Source: Bidens hawaiensis (lineage: Eukaryota; Streptophyta; Magnoliopsida; Asterales; Asteraceae). From it: 64,000 nucleotides of DNA. Of the stretch, positions 46,819 to 59,814 are shown in pieces. A program made the translations under genes and the position numbers. The notes below the pieces were generated by a model that worked only from the letters and a program-made list of their open reading frames with translations, had not been told where the DNA came from and did no database searches. Each line of letters begins with the position of its first letter. Positions within the stretch are counted from its first letter, which is position 1. Location: the NCBI GenBank assembly GCA_021521415.1, contig JAIQDT010009192.1:1-64000 (forward strand). The letters run 5' to 3'.

Positions 46819-49364
46819 TGTGACAATCGTCAATTTCAGGTTAACTCCGTTAACTCAACTCCGTCAATTCAAACTTAAAGATCACTGAATCTATAACGCA
46901 CACCTCATTACATTTAAACTAGGGTTTAAATGACGCTTGACACTTACTACATGTGTAGTCTTTCGGGAATTGCACCGAAACGCAAACGAGTTGACGCAAA
47001 CAATTGGTGAATAAACGAAAAACGTCAAAACAATAATTATGTGATAATTATGTGTTAGACTTATGTGTTATGTGATAACATGTTATATAACGTTAACTCA
47101 ATGTGCTAGAACTAGTTAATTAAGCTAGAAAAGAAACATTTGAAAGTTAAGGGACCAAAGTGTATTATATTATTATTATTAATATAAACCTAAAACCCTA
47201 ACTCTCCTCTTCCTTTCTCTCCTAACCCGACGGCAGCCCCCCCCCCCCCCCTTGCTTCTCCCTTGCGATCGGCCCTCATACACACACATACAATCAAGAT
47301 TGTTCAAGTTTGATTGAAGATTAAGGTGCTAGGAAGGTATAAACGACTATCCTATGCATCCTTTATACTTAATTTCGATTTTTAATGGGTTAATTACAAA
47401 CCCTAGATTCCGAAAATTTCATATATATTGTGTTCATATGATTTTTGTTTGAGTTGATGATGTATTGATGATGATTTGATAACTAGGATTGATATTGTTA
47501 CATGTTAATTGTTGTGTCTTTGATTTTGAGATCAAATAAAACCCTAACCATGTATGTATGGTGTAATTGATGTGCATGGATAGTGGTTATGGGGTCTAGA
47601 GTGTCATATGAACGGATTATGGTTTATAGATGATTAATATGTTGAGTTTTGTTGCAAACAGTTTCTGGACAGATTGTGTTGGTGATGTTCAATTGACTGT
47701 ATCGGGGTGTAAATTTGAAAATTGGTTGAGAATATTGATACTACAGTAAACTAGGTTGAGTCTAGTTTCTAAAGAATATAAATTTGCAATTTTTGGACGT
47801 GTAAAAGTTAACCTTTATGATTTTACAAAAACGTTGTGCAAAGCTGAGTTGTTAGACCTGCTGTTAGGTTGTTTTGTAAATGTTATATCTCATGAACCAC
47901 GAGACCAATTGGGTTGGTTCCACTTCTGGAAGTTGACTTGTTGAGTTAGGAACCTAACACAAGTGGTCTTGCATTTGTTGGATTTTTCATTTAACGGGAA
48001 TTTCAAATAACATTCTGTTGCGCATGAATTTGACTGTTATGAGTTTGCTGTAATGTTTTGATCATTGTGAGAAACATATGTGGAATAAAAATAAAATAAA
48101 ATATGTTCTGGAAACCTAATACATGTATGCTTTTGTGATGATTTTTGGTAAATTAATTGAGATGCTATGATCGGTGTAATAGACTAGTTTTACAAGTAGA
48201 AATCTGTCATTAAGAAACTAGTTGCTGAATTTTGTAAAAGTTGCATGAAACATAGTAATTGCTAATTAATTGTCGTGTTTTGACCAAATTGCCCTTGCGG
48301 GGAATAATTGCTAATTAATTGTCGTGTTTTGACCAAATTGCCCTTGCGGGGAATAATTGCTAGTGATATACATTATTAATACATGACACGTAAATAATTG
48401 CTCACACATGTATCGTATCACAAATGTACTTGTTAAGTCACACACGATTCACAAACAAACACGAAACGTATCTTGTGCTTAGGAATTATGTGACGAGTCT
48501 AGAGACTCGATATTAGTTCCGATACTTAGAAAATCTCCTTGTTGTTTTAGAACGCTAGAGAGAGTTTTCTGTGACGCGCATCACTTGGTGATTTATTTTG
48601 GAAATTCTTCGCAAACAGTGAGTTTCACTTTCCCCTTTTAAACTTTTTAAACGCTTTTCACTTGGGGGAGATAACATACCCCGAAACGCTTTTAGATTTT
48701 TTTATTAGATTATATATCACTTGTAAAGGCTAAGTGGCAAACGAAACAACTGAAGTCCTACACATCGAACCGTTTAATATTGGATAATAGCGAGTCACTG
48801 TTGAGTAGTACTACTGGGTTTGACAAACCCCGCCCAACGCTAAACTCGACTGGAGGTCGAGCGGGTGTAATTTTGGCTAACACATACCATGGTCTGGATG
48901 ACCTGGTGGCAAGGCACTTGATAAATAGTCAGCTTCGGTGTCGAACACTTAGTAATACTTGTTGTATAGGCTAGCTACCTATCGATATATAATTGATTTA
49001 ACACTATCTGGTAACGCAAAACGCTGAACGCAAAACGCTAAACGCTTTATTTTATATAAACTTATGAACTCACCAACCTCGTGTTGACACTTTTAGTATG
49101 TTATTCTCAGGTAGCCGAGGCGGGCGCGCGGTATAGGATCATGCATTGTTTGAAACGCTTTTGTTTATGCAACCTGATTTTAAACTGTTATTATGGGGTT
49201 TTGAGTCGTCCTGCGTGACGCAACTTTTATCTTTTGGTTTTTACGCTTCCGCACTTATTTTCATTCAAACGTTTTTATGGTTTGATTATAACTAATGATT
49301 CCGATCCTGTTAGTTCACACCCTCTGACGGTAAAACTCCGTTAGTGGATTTTGAGGGTGTGACA
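46819..49364 (+). mobile_element. LTR-like insert C (solo LTR) nested in B3
   Basis: It begins TGTGACAATCGTC and ends GGGTGTGACA, 2546 bp, with no gag-pol. CTACACC precedes it (46812-46818) and recurs at 49368-49374, after three extra bases GGC. It looks like a solo LTR of a further gypsy-type family with an irregular right junction. ORFs up to 64 residues (48780-48974) are not recognised. A 15-C run lies at 47237-47251. Confidence 0.7.
48256..48362. repeat. 49-bp tandem duplication in C
   Basis: Two identical 49-bp units (starting TAATTGCTAATTAATTGTCG) and a partial third. No mismatch is seen, so the duplication is recent compared with its surroundings. Confidence 0.95.
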
Positions 49365-51828
49365 GGCCTACACCTTCAAAAACATACACACCCTCCTTTA
49401 TCACGAACCAAGATCCGAAGGTGAGAACCCGAGCTTGATAGTGTTAGATAATCGTAACAAGCCAAAATCGACATCAAACTTAGATCGTGTTCGTGAAACC
49501 GATTCGTTAAAGGTACGTTTATAATGGAAACTTGTTCGTTTATGCTAGGTTCGTTTAGTAATCCTAGATCTATATGAATATGGTAAAAACAAATCAAACG
49601 CAACAAATTCTCGTTGAAATTCGTTAACATCTGGTGGGTTAATTAACCGTATGTTAAATTGCACGTATATATCAATCAAAAACACCTTTTAAACACGATG
49701 TTTGGATGATAGGTTGATTGGGGATTGTAGGCGCCGGGTATACGAGTAGATTGATACCAAATTCGTGTTATTTCGTCAAGATTTGAAGGTCAATTGCAAA
49801 ACTGATATTGGTTGACTGTTTGGTGTTTTTATCGATTTTGACTTTTACCCCTGAGTCAAAGATTTGGATAAGACCGATGCGTCATGATTGAACGAATCGC
49901 CGGACATTCATTGGGCAATCATAATGAATGAGAATGTATGCGCAATGAATGAGCCTTCATTCGTCCTACAGAAGTGACAAATGACTTGATTCATTCGTCA
50001 TCCATTCATTCGCCATAAGGAGACAACGAACGGAGCCATTCATTATAGGTACCTTTGCATGCTCCTGTAACGAATGAGCCTTACATTCGTCTCAATGAAA
50101 GCACGAATGGCCTTAGTCATTCGCTATACTCAGATCAGGCCATTCGACATAACGAATAGGACCATGCGTCATACGAATGGCATAGAGAATAATACTTAAC
50201 CAGAACCATTCGGCATAACGAATGAGTAGCGAATAGAATAATCATTTAAGAAATGTTAATGAAAATTTTGCTAAGAACCTTTAATGAAAGTAAAATTTTT
50301 CCAAGCAGACCAGACAGCTTGAACCCAGCAAGGGGCTTTGCCCCTTGGACCCTGCTATGGGTTGCCGCCTCTAGATCCCACTGCCAGGGGCGCTGCCCCC
50401 GGACCTCCGTTCTTTGAGGGTTTATATAACTAGAGATATGATACGGGTAGGGCTACTTAGTTTATACTTGTAATTGTTATACAGTTAGCCGAGCCCAGTT
50501 AAAGAAGGAAATACTATAATTCAGAAAGAAACAGGACCCATGTGAGTTTCTAGCCCCACTTCCTTGTTATATTTACGGGGCTGTGTGCATACTCAATGTG
50601 AACGTTAATACGATTACCTTAAATGGTAAGTGTATGCTATAATGATTGATGTGATAATATGTATGAATGTTATGAATGAATGTTAGTCGGTGTGTGAACG
50701 ATCTTCGGATAGTGCATGTATTGACAGGGAAAGTAATGTGTAGTATGCCAAGTATGAAATATGTATGTATGAAAGTACGTAATGAAATGAGTATGTACGA
50801 AAGTATGATTATATAAAGAAAGGTATGCATGGTTATAGGATGGATGGAATGTATGTTTAAAAAGGGAACAGACCCTAATAATATTTGCGAATGTAGGGAA
50901 CAGACCCTAATAATATATGCGAATATAGGGAATAGATCCTAATAATATTTGCGAATGTAAGGAACATACCCTAATAATATCTGCGAAAGTAGGGAACAGA
51001 CCCAAATAATATCTGCGAATATAGGGAACATACCCTAATAATATATGCGAAGGTTATAGGGCGGAATGCTCTTTAAAACATACATATATGAATGAAAGTA
51101 TGTATGTATGTATGTAAGTATGAAAGAAAGAATGAAATTATGTAAGTATGTAAGGAAAGATGAAAATATGTATCTTCGGATACGTATTTATGTAAGTATG
51201 TGAATGTAATGTATGTTGTCTAATTAACTAGAACTCACTCAGCGTAGCTGACTTTTAGTATGCACGCAGGTAAATAGGTTGAGGCAGCTCGCTTGAATAA
51301 GGACACATGGCATTGGAACGAAGAGACTTGTATCTCAAGGATAATTATGATGTTATTATGTTTTATGTTTATGTTGAAAGACGAAGGATGTTTAATTTGG
51401 AAAGATTTGAATGATTTTGTAATATATGTTTGAAGTTTATAATTCCGCGAAAAATAATAATTAACTCTGATATTTAGAACCGTGTTGATGAGTAAATCCA
51501 ATGTCCAAAGTAAGGCACCGAGAACGGGTCCTTACATCACAAAATCTGGTGTTTTACTCATTCAACCTAGTGTTGACAAAATTATTGTATTTTTGACGCA
51601 TATGCAGGTTACCGTATCATATGATTATCAAGATTTGTATGAAGAAACTTAGGGTGCATGTTAGAGAAGAAGATACAAGAATTAAATTTTAGATTATTTG
51701 AAATTGTTGGATTATTTGATTTGGAATAATAGATATTATCATTTTAATATTGCATGATAGTACCTTTAGAGTTGTGAGCAATCAGCTCACGCCCCGGCAT
51801 TTCCACCTAAGGTAAGGGTGTGCCAGAT

Positions 51829-51840
51829 TGGTATCAGAGC
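51829..51840 (+). other. Primer binding site of A4
   Basis: TGGTATCAGAGC, the initiator-Met type, three bases after the LTR end TGCCA. Confidence 0.88.
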
Positions 51841-53065
51841 CGAAGGTTTAAGATAGGTCGTTAGTTGTGCCCTAGGAACATTCTTAGGAGCCTCATATGT
51901 GCTTATTTGTTTACTTGATGTGTTCTATTTAATTGTTTACAGCTTACGTAATTACTTGCTAGAATAAGTATGTATTTAACTACTTAGTTAATCATTTATT
52001 TTATTTTCATGCACACACAACTCCGAAGCTATGCTTCACCATCAAAATATTTTTATAACTCCGAGACTATGTCTCACTCTCAAAATATTTTTATTACTTT
52101 TTATTGGGATATTCCTTGAGAATTCCCTATCCTTATTTTTTCTCTTTTTCACTTAAAACTAGGGAGTGTGACAAGATTCCCCGCCATCGTGGAAATTGTC
52201 ATGTGACCGACACTTTAAGCGTTTAACGTAATCGGCTAAACAGTTACACTCTTTATTGTGATTTATTGCTTTTAAAATGTCTAGTCGGGTGGAAAACCCA
52301 TGGGACGCCATAGACACACCAACTGTACATTTGCACAATTCGTTATATGTGCGATATTTTGTTGGAGCATTATCATCGGTGGTGATACACAAGATGTTTC
52401 AACTACTTATGCTTGAGTTCGTTTATTCGCTATTTAGTTTGGTCGGTTAAATCGCCATGTAACGCTCATGGGCCGAGAAACTCAATTGATCCGGTTGGGC
52501 CATTCAAATTGCCATGTAATGCTCATGGGAGGCTAACTCACACATTTATGTTGGTTTTGGTATGCTAATAAGTTGAGGAAACAAAATGCCATGGAAAGCT
52601 CATGGGAAACCCAACACATCGAATAACATTCATTATTTGTTTATTTGTTTGTTTATTTAATTTTATACGAAACGATTTATGATTTGGTTTAATTATTCAA
52701 TTATTCTATTATTCAATTATGCAATTAATCCATTACTAAATTACTAAATAATTTTTGAATCAAGATTTATTGATTCGATCTATTCATACACTCAAAACAT
52801 TTTTATTCTCTTGATCAGATACAAATCCTTCATTCATCAAGACTCGGTTATCATGAGTCAATCAAAACAATTTACACTCTATCAATGAAGTGATTTCCAC
52901 CTATTCCTCTTATCACGTTATTATATTATCAAAATATCAAGTAAATTAAATAATATTATTGCATAATTTAATAATCAAATGGATTTCTTATACTCAAGGT
53001 ATCATATACATAAACTATTAAATAGCTCACGCTCCGGCATTTCCGCCATAGGCTGGGGTTTGACA

Positions 53066-53338
53066 CTATGTTAGGTTGTAACTGTTCTCCAAGGAGAAAT
53101 GATCGGGTCTAGCCGGTTTAAAATTGGGTTTAAACGGGTTAGGTATTATATCGGGTTTCTACATTACACGTTTTGATTGATATAACCTACTAATTTTGTA
53201 TAATATTTGTGTTAAATCAAGTCACTTTAAAGAATCATTTATTTCCAAAGAAGAATCATACATGTTGATCAATCAGTCTCGCTTCTTTATGTTTTTATGT
53301 GATTCTCAGATACATCATTTAAGTTTCTATTCATTGAG
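53066..53338. other. Unassigned stretch between A4 and B4
   Basis: No gene or element end is seen. TTGAG at 53334-53338 is the left TSD of B4. Confidence 0.5.
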
Positions 53339-55627
53339 TGTAACATCCCAAAATTTCTAAAGTAGTATTAATTATAATATTTAATATTGGGGGGAAAGTT
53401 TACTTGGGTTAGTGGAAAAATAATAAAATGAAGTAGTAGTTATTACGATTCGGGCTTGTGTTGGGTTAAGTAACGTGGGTAATGGACCGGGATTAGGAAG
53501 GAAGGAAAGAGGATGGACCTGGGCTCAAGCCCATGACCCATAATATATAAACCTTTTCCATTACTTATTTCATTCATTCACCCATTCCATACACCACCTA
53601 AAACACACACTTAGCTCTCTCTCATCCAACTCTCTCTCTCTCTAGCCGAAACCAAGAGGAAGAAGAAGGAGAATCGGTTTCCAACCCGAGGTAATAATAG
53701 TATGTGTTGTTTGAACTCAACCCGTTAGATTTAGTCATGAAATGACGAGCCGACACCGTTAAACCGTTAAATTCACGAGATTCGGGTGGAATCGGGTATA
53801 AACAGAACCTAAGATGAGCGTAGGCATCACCCTAGCTCAAATCTGGATCGAACGGGATGAAAAACGGTGAAAATTGTGGTGAAATAAACAAGATCTCGCT
53901 GTTCCGGCGAGATCCCGTTATTCCGGTAGTTGCGGCGCCGGAAAGGCGGCGCCGGAGATGTGGGTACGAGGATGTCAGAGAGTGTTCTGACATCCTGACC
54001 TAACCCTATTTCGCTATTGTGAAACTAACGAATTAAAGGCAATCGTTAACGGAGGTTTGACGAACTATGAACTGATTCGTGAATCGATTCGTTAATGAAG
54101 GAATGACGAACTAGCTCTGATTCGTTTAGGAATGAATAACGAATTAAACCCAATTCGTTAAGTAGTTCGTTAAGGAAAAACTGACGAATGAACCCCCGGT
54201 TCGTTATGGTTCAATTCATTACGGAAGGGTCCAGTTCGTTAAGAGGACCAGTTCGTTATAAAGGTTCAATTCTCTACAAGGTCCACTTCGTTAGAGGATT
54301 CAATTCGCTATGGAGGAAGATTCGTTATAAAGTAACGAATTAGCCAGTTCGTTATAGAAGACTGAATAACGAACTAAACCCAATTCGTTAAGGACCAAGT
54401 AACGAACCACATGTTTAATATAATGACAGAATGGTCCCTGGACTTAGACAGAACGATATAAATACATATTAGCTCTTTGACTTTATTAAGACATGAAAGA
54501 TACCTTTAAAGGTTAATGAGTAACGATTAACTAACCTGGTAATGATTCAATGAAGTAAAACCGGCTTAGACGCGTAAGATTAATTAAGTAGCAATAAGAA
54601 TGGCTAGAGTAGTATTTGATATTCAATTATTAAACAGTTAGACGCGCATAGCTCGAGAAGGAGTAACCATTAACGGAAGAAGTAACCGAGTTCAGGTGAG
54701 TTTCTAGCCCCACTTCCTTGTTATGTTTTCGGGGCTGTGTGCGTACTCGATGTGATAGATGTATGATGATTGTTTGACAATGCATGAACGATTTTCGGAT
54801 ATTGCATGTACCGTCAAGTAATAGTTAAAGGCATGATTGATGTGTATATATGATAAGTGAAATATGTATGTATGTTATGATGATAGTACATGAACGATCT
54901 TCGGATATTGCATGTATTGCCAAGAAGAGTGATTGCCTCCTTATATGGATATTAAAAAATAAATTATGTATAGAGTTCCCTCTACGGATAATATATGTAG
55001 TGTTCCTTGAATGGAAAGCGTAGTGTAATGGAAAGCATAGTGTTCTTTTAATGGAAAGCATAGTGTTCCTTAAATGGAAAGCATAGAGTTCCTTCTATGG
55101 AAATATATAGGATGTTTCTTCTATGGAAGAATATATAGTGTTCTTCTATGGAGAATTTATACAGAGCGTCATTCTATGGAGAATATATAGCATGGGCAAT
55201 AGTCATGATTCTTTTTATAGATATTAAGTGACGTTCCTCTTATGGATATTTGTAAGAGGATAAGATATTAATATGTATCTTCGGATATGTATGTATATGA
55301 ATGAAATTGTATGCATGGTATGATGTATGATTAACTAGAACTCACTCAGCGTAGCTGACTTTTAGTATGCACGCATGTAAACATGTTTAATGAGCTAGCA
55401 TGAGGAGGGCACATGACATGGACTGAACGGCTGGCATCTGAATATGGAAGAAACAATGTTTTAAATCTAATGTTTTGTGTTATGGTATCAAAGTAAAGAT
55501 TTAATGTTTTGTAATGAATGCTTTAAGTTGACGTTTCCGCAAAAGTTTTAATTAACTCTGATTGTAAGGACTGCGTTTATGAGTAAATCCGACGCTAAAG
55601 TAGGGCTACCAGGTTCGGGGCCTTATA
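53339..55627 (+). mobile_element. Solo LTR of family B, copy B4, TSD TTGAG
   Basis: It starts TGTAACATCCC and ends GGGGCCTTATA, where the last five bases are mutated from TTACA. It is flanked by TTGAG (53334-53338 and 55628-55632). It is 2289 bp with no internal region. The palindrome cluster lies at about 54009-54410. Its variable array (about 54960-55200, word ATGGAAAGCATAGTGTTCC) differs from those of B1-B3. The conserved hairpin TCAGCGTAGCTGA is near 55347. Confidence 0.93.
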
Positions 55628-55632
55628 TTGAG

Positions 55633-58022
55633 TTACTTTCCTTACAAACATTGTTGCTTAGCCAGCCCTTATTCATGATAAGTTGTTCACTTTTATCCAT
55701 CTTTTTACTGTAATCCAAATACAATAGCTTACAGACATGTAGAGAAGATAAAGTGCCATAAACACGACATATTGAAAAGCATATTAATTGCATCCTTTTT
55801 TTTGGCATGCAACCGACTAACCGAGTTTTACTTTTCAAAAGGAACATAAAAAAAAAAAAATTAATAAACATATTACATTAGTAGTTTGATCTAATATCCG
55901 CTCAACATCAAAGAAAAAAGCACCATAAATGTAGGCAACCTATTGAAACAAAAAGGTAAAAAAGGAAGGGTGAAATAATAACATATAATAAGTATAAAAT
56001 TCGTTAAATAAGTTATTTAAAGGAAAAAACCCATGATATGTTAGAAATTAAAACTTAAATCAGAGATGATAATACACACTTGCTACATGAGTGGCTTTTC
56101 TTTTCATTAGGCTTGAACCCAATGCATCTAACACCTGCAAATCATCACACATATAACAAGAATTTTTATCTTTAATATAGATAATGTCAAATATCACATT
56201 CTACATATCATGCATAACCTTTTTTCATAATGATGCATAGATGTAAAAATAAACAACATTAAAGAGTTAAACCGATAAGTATACCATTAAATCAAGCTCA
56301 TGTAGATTGGCATGGAGCTAGCTAACTGTAACAGCAGGCTCGCCAGTAGACATGGGCTGCGTTGAAAAGGAAGCTGCCATCAATGACAGTTAATCGTTCA
56401 TGACAATATAATTTTTTCAAACACCCTACCTCAATCACTTGTTTGACCGCACATCCAATAACCTCTTTTAGTATAAATTTTACAGTTAATAAGAAAGGCA
56501 ATTGAATATAATTAACCAATATAACCTTAATGTGATACGTTTTATTTTGACTTTCCCAATATTCAACTACAATCAAGCACTAATTTTCACTCGAAAATAG
56601 TCAAAGTTGACTTCATATAATATAGCATTCAAAAGATGCAAAAATGAAACTTAACATGATATAATATAGCATTAGAAAACAATTTGACTTTTGACACTAT
56701 AGGCGGTGATTTCACGAAACAGAAAGCTTACCACGAAAACCCTCGCGTTAGAAAGCAATGAGACTGTCGACATTATAGGTGTTGCGGTTGCTGGTGCGTT
56801 ATCCTTCTTGTCAATAGCTACAAATAATACAATTCGAAATAGGAATCTAATAAAAATAGTAAAGGAGATGAATCTCATATATTTGTGTGTATTATGTAAA
56901 ATATTATGAGAAATTTTTAGAATCTCACCATTGGTAATGTTACTCGGTGGACTTGTAAGTTGATATTTTCTTTATCAAACGAAGCGTGCCTCTTAGAATC
57001 TGATGCAGGCTGTATAGACGTGGTCGATCACCTGTAATATACACATAAATATATGTACTATGATGGCAATACTTTGAAAGTTACAGACAAAGTTATTGAT
57101 ATTTTTAGGTTGAATGCTCTAACCACAATAAAAAACGTAAATATATGTACTATGATGGCAAGTCCATCTTCAAGAGCTTGTGGCTTACATCAAATAAAAA
57201 TATGCTCTCTTTGTAATTGGCAGCATGGCATGACGCTACCGACAATTGAATTTTGTAAAATATTTCCTGTAAAGCAATGCACTTTAAGATATTTTGTCCA
57301 TACATATACATAAAATTAATCTATAACCGAAAAACCCAGCCCGAAGCAGCCTCTAATGCGAAGTCGCGAACCAGCGTTAAGGCATCAAAATTTTGTTTAT
57401 CATAAGGTTGCTAGACAGATTTTAGGGTTAGATTGATAGCAGAGACTAATGGAGATAACAGAACCCAAATGATGGATTTAGGTCCGACTAACAGCAGAAC
57501 CTAAAATATCAAGAAAAAACAAATTTCGGAGAGTTACGCAACAAACGATCATAGGTTTCAAACAAAAGAAATTAAGGTTGAATGAACATATATTTTTCTA
57601 TTTATACAAAACAGCTAAGTAACAAACTAAGAGAGATCAGAAAAACTGAATACATGAAGAACATACCTGACGAATGAATAAGGAAGGAACGATGGAACCG
57701 GAAGAAGCCATTAATCGATGATGAAATTGATTATCTAGGAACTGAACACTGATTATCAATCGATGGTTGTAGAGTATTGTCGATCAGTTCATTGAGAAAG
57801 TAACTTCATTAGGGTTTTTATTTTGAAAAGGCCGATGGTGATTTGTCTTCTTTATTAGGATTAGAAGATCTATTAGCTGATGAAAACATATTTCGTAGAG
57901 AGGCGAGATTTTGATTTAAAAAAGATATTATAATAATGAAAAAAATTAGAAAATGTAATGTGGTAATTTAAACATATTTTTAAGAGTGTTGATGAAAATC
58001 CACTCTTTTATTATATAGGTAG
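55633..58022 (-). pseudogene. Unidentified exon-bearing gene fragment, possibly captured by a Helitron
   Basis: An apparent first exon begins at ATG 57711 (MASSGSIVPSLFIRQ) and ends at donor CAG/GTATGT. A second exon, 57266-57189 (EIFYKIQLSVASCHAANYKE...), joins it in frame between TTTACAG and GTAAGC. Further exon-like pieces are seen at about 57033-56935, 56827-56738 (IDKKDNAPATATPIMSTV) and 56134-56060 (VLDALGSSLMKRKATH), but I could not chain them into one open frame. I recognise no family. The right edge near 58022 reads, on the minus strand, TCTACCTATATAATAAAAG, like a Helitron 5' end, so the fragment may be captured. A degraded host gene is the alternative. Confidence 0.35.
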
Positions 58023-58838
58023 ATACGTAATGTAGTTAGTAAACATTAAATATCAGACACGCTATATATACATAAAATTTACAATTTACTATTTAGTGTA
58101 AGTATCTATAATGTATACCTGTCTCAATAAAATTGTGTTTATGTTTCCTTTGGTTAGTTGTAGGAAGAAGAAAAGCAATAAAAACAGAGTTTGGTCTCTT
58201 TGTTTACGAAAGAAAACATGAGAGGCTTTTGAGATAATGCATATATATGGTGTAGATTTAAAAAGGAATTTCAAAATTAGTTTGACTTATGCTGATCAAA
58301 CTGAACTAGTTTAGGGTTTGAAACCGGTTTATGCATCTCTAATCACTATTAGGAAATCTCTAGGTATACTATAACCTCTCCTCCTCCTTCACAGTATTTA
58401 GATGAAAGTCGTAAAAGTGAGCAAGCCTTAAGGACGATTTTGACAGTTTACTAGTTTTTCAGTAATCATTCCCCTAGACGAAAAATTATGAGTGAGACAT
58501 TCAACTTCCCTACAACCCATTCATCCCATATTTAGGCATAGTCTACATGCCACATTATCTCTCTACATATTTTCTTTCTCAATACATTTTTACACTAAAC
58601 TACCATACCCAATCAGCCATCATTCCTACATGTAACCTATTTTTTAATGTTTAAAAATTTATTGCGTGAGACCAAAAAAAGAAAGTAAAATAAATCGTGA
58701 ACACCGCCTTTACCTACATTCGAAGCTCCAAGGGCAGCCAACCATCAATGATGCCTTTTTGGCATTCGACTTCCACATCAGCCACGGGCACAGGATGTGT
58801 TATGCGCTACCGATCGAGGTGACTTTTTTATTTTCCAA
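58023..58838. other. Unassigned AT-rich region
   Basis: No gene is recognised. A short ORF at 58089-58274 (minus) is not convincing. Confidence 0.4.
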
Positions 58839-58864
58839 CTAGTTTGATCCTCCCGTGTTACGGG
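58839..58864 (-). mobile_element. Helitron 3' end (minus strand), partner end not found
   Basis: On the minus strand the hairpin CCCGT-AAC-ACGGG is followed after nine bases by CTAG then T, the Helitron 3' signature. The element should extend to the right; I could not locate a TC 5' end. Sequence 58865-59236 shows no gene and would be inside it. Confidence 0.6.
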
Positions 58865-59236
58865 GGTTTATTCAAAGTTTTGTTTTTAATCGTTTTGCTA
58901 TTTTATGATGATTTATTTTATTTCTAACGTAGTTTTGTTTTAATTTAATACATATATATTATTTTGTTATTATATTTTTTTAACATTTGGGTTTTATCAG
59001 TTGAGATGTTTAGGTTTTCTAAATTTTTAACGAACAAACATAAACGAGCACGAGCATGTTGATTTTTTAAACGTACAAACATGAACACAAATATTTGTCT
59101 AATAAAAAAAAGAGGCGTTGATGTAGTTGACAATAGTCGGTAGTATCGAAAGTTAACCGAAGATAGAGATGATAGACCAACAACGAAGAACATGTAAAGC
59201 AGATAAACTAAATTAGGGTTTGATAATCAAAATGTC

Positions 59237-59485
59237 AATAAATGAGATCTTATAACCCATTTGAGGGTTATTAGAGTTTGGTAAGACACATAGCTCGTGA
59301 AAAATATTCTTTGATAATTGAGGGGTATCTCACAAGTAACTGAGATGTTATAACCCGTTTAAGGGTTATCCGGGTTTGGTGAGACCCATACGTGAAAATT
59401 ATTGTTTGCTTATGAAATAGTTTACAAATAGATGAGAGGTTATAACTCATTTATAGATTATCCGGGTTTGGTGAGACTCATACCG
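59237..59485. repeat. Three imperfect tandem repeats of about 90-110 bp
   Basis: Each copy has GAGATSTTATAACYCRTTT, an A/G-rich inverted TTATAACCC...GGGTTAT and GTTTGGTGAGACYCATA. The array probably lies in the 5' LTR of the copia-like element to the right. Confidence 0.7.
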
Positions 59486-59756
59486 GCGAATTCGGGTCAA
59501 ATGCATGAGAAGCCTCCATTTATAAATCAAGCAATCTGGTGGTTTTAGAGAATGGGGGGAACAACCTGAGAGCGACACATAGGATTTTGTGATAGACAAT
59601 TATATAGATAGTTAGATAATTCCATCAACTTTTAAATAACACAATCCTGGAGAAAATATTTAGTATTACCTTGCATTATCAGATAATGGATTTTTATTTA
59701 TAAACTATGTGTTCTCATCTTTGCCACCTCAAACCATACTCCATTCCCAAACCATA

Positions 59757-59814
59757 CATGAAGAACTGATCAACATGTGGTATCAGAGCGATGCTGATTA
59801 ATCAGTTCTTCATG
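59757..59814. other. 14-bp inverted repeat enclosing a primer binding site
   Basis: CATGAAGAACTGAT (59757-59770) and its exact complement (59801-59814) flank a 30-nt loop. The loop contains the primer site TGGTATCAGAGC at 59778-59789. Confidence 0.88.

Larger units (their letters stand above)
46609..51537 (+). mobile_element. Solo LTR of family B, copy B3, TSD TCAGA/TCACA, split by element C
   Basis: It starts TGTAACATCCTAC and ends GGGTCCTTACA. It is flanked by TCAGA (46604-46608) and TCACA (51538-51542), one mismatch. Removal of the C insert leaves about 2.4 kb, in line with the other B copies. Its array is about six units of 33 bp (50866-51050, words GGGAACAGACCCTAATAATA and GCGAATGT). 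It is the most diverged B copy. Confidence 0.85.
45100..53065 (+). mobile_element. Old family A copy A4: truncated 5' LTR, partial internal region, tail of 3' LTR
   Basis: In plus orientation an A LTR, missing its start, runs from about 45100 to its TGCCA end at 51825, with B3 (containing C) inserted in it. The primer site TGGTATCAGAGC is at 51829-51840. The internal DNA (51841 to about 53023) is homologous in reverse to 6970-8081 and 17689-17961. It then jumps to the last ~42 bp of an A LTR (53024-53065, CTCACGCTCCGGCATTTCCG ... TTTGACA). The rest of the internal region and the 3' LTR are deleted. It is much diverged from A1-A3. Confidence 0.75.
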
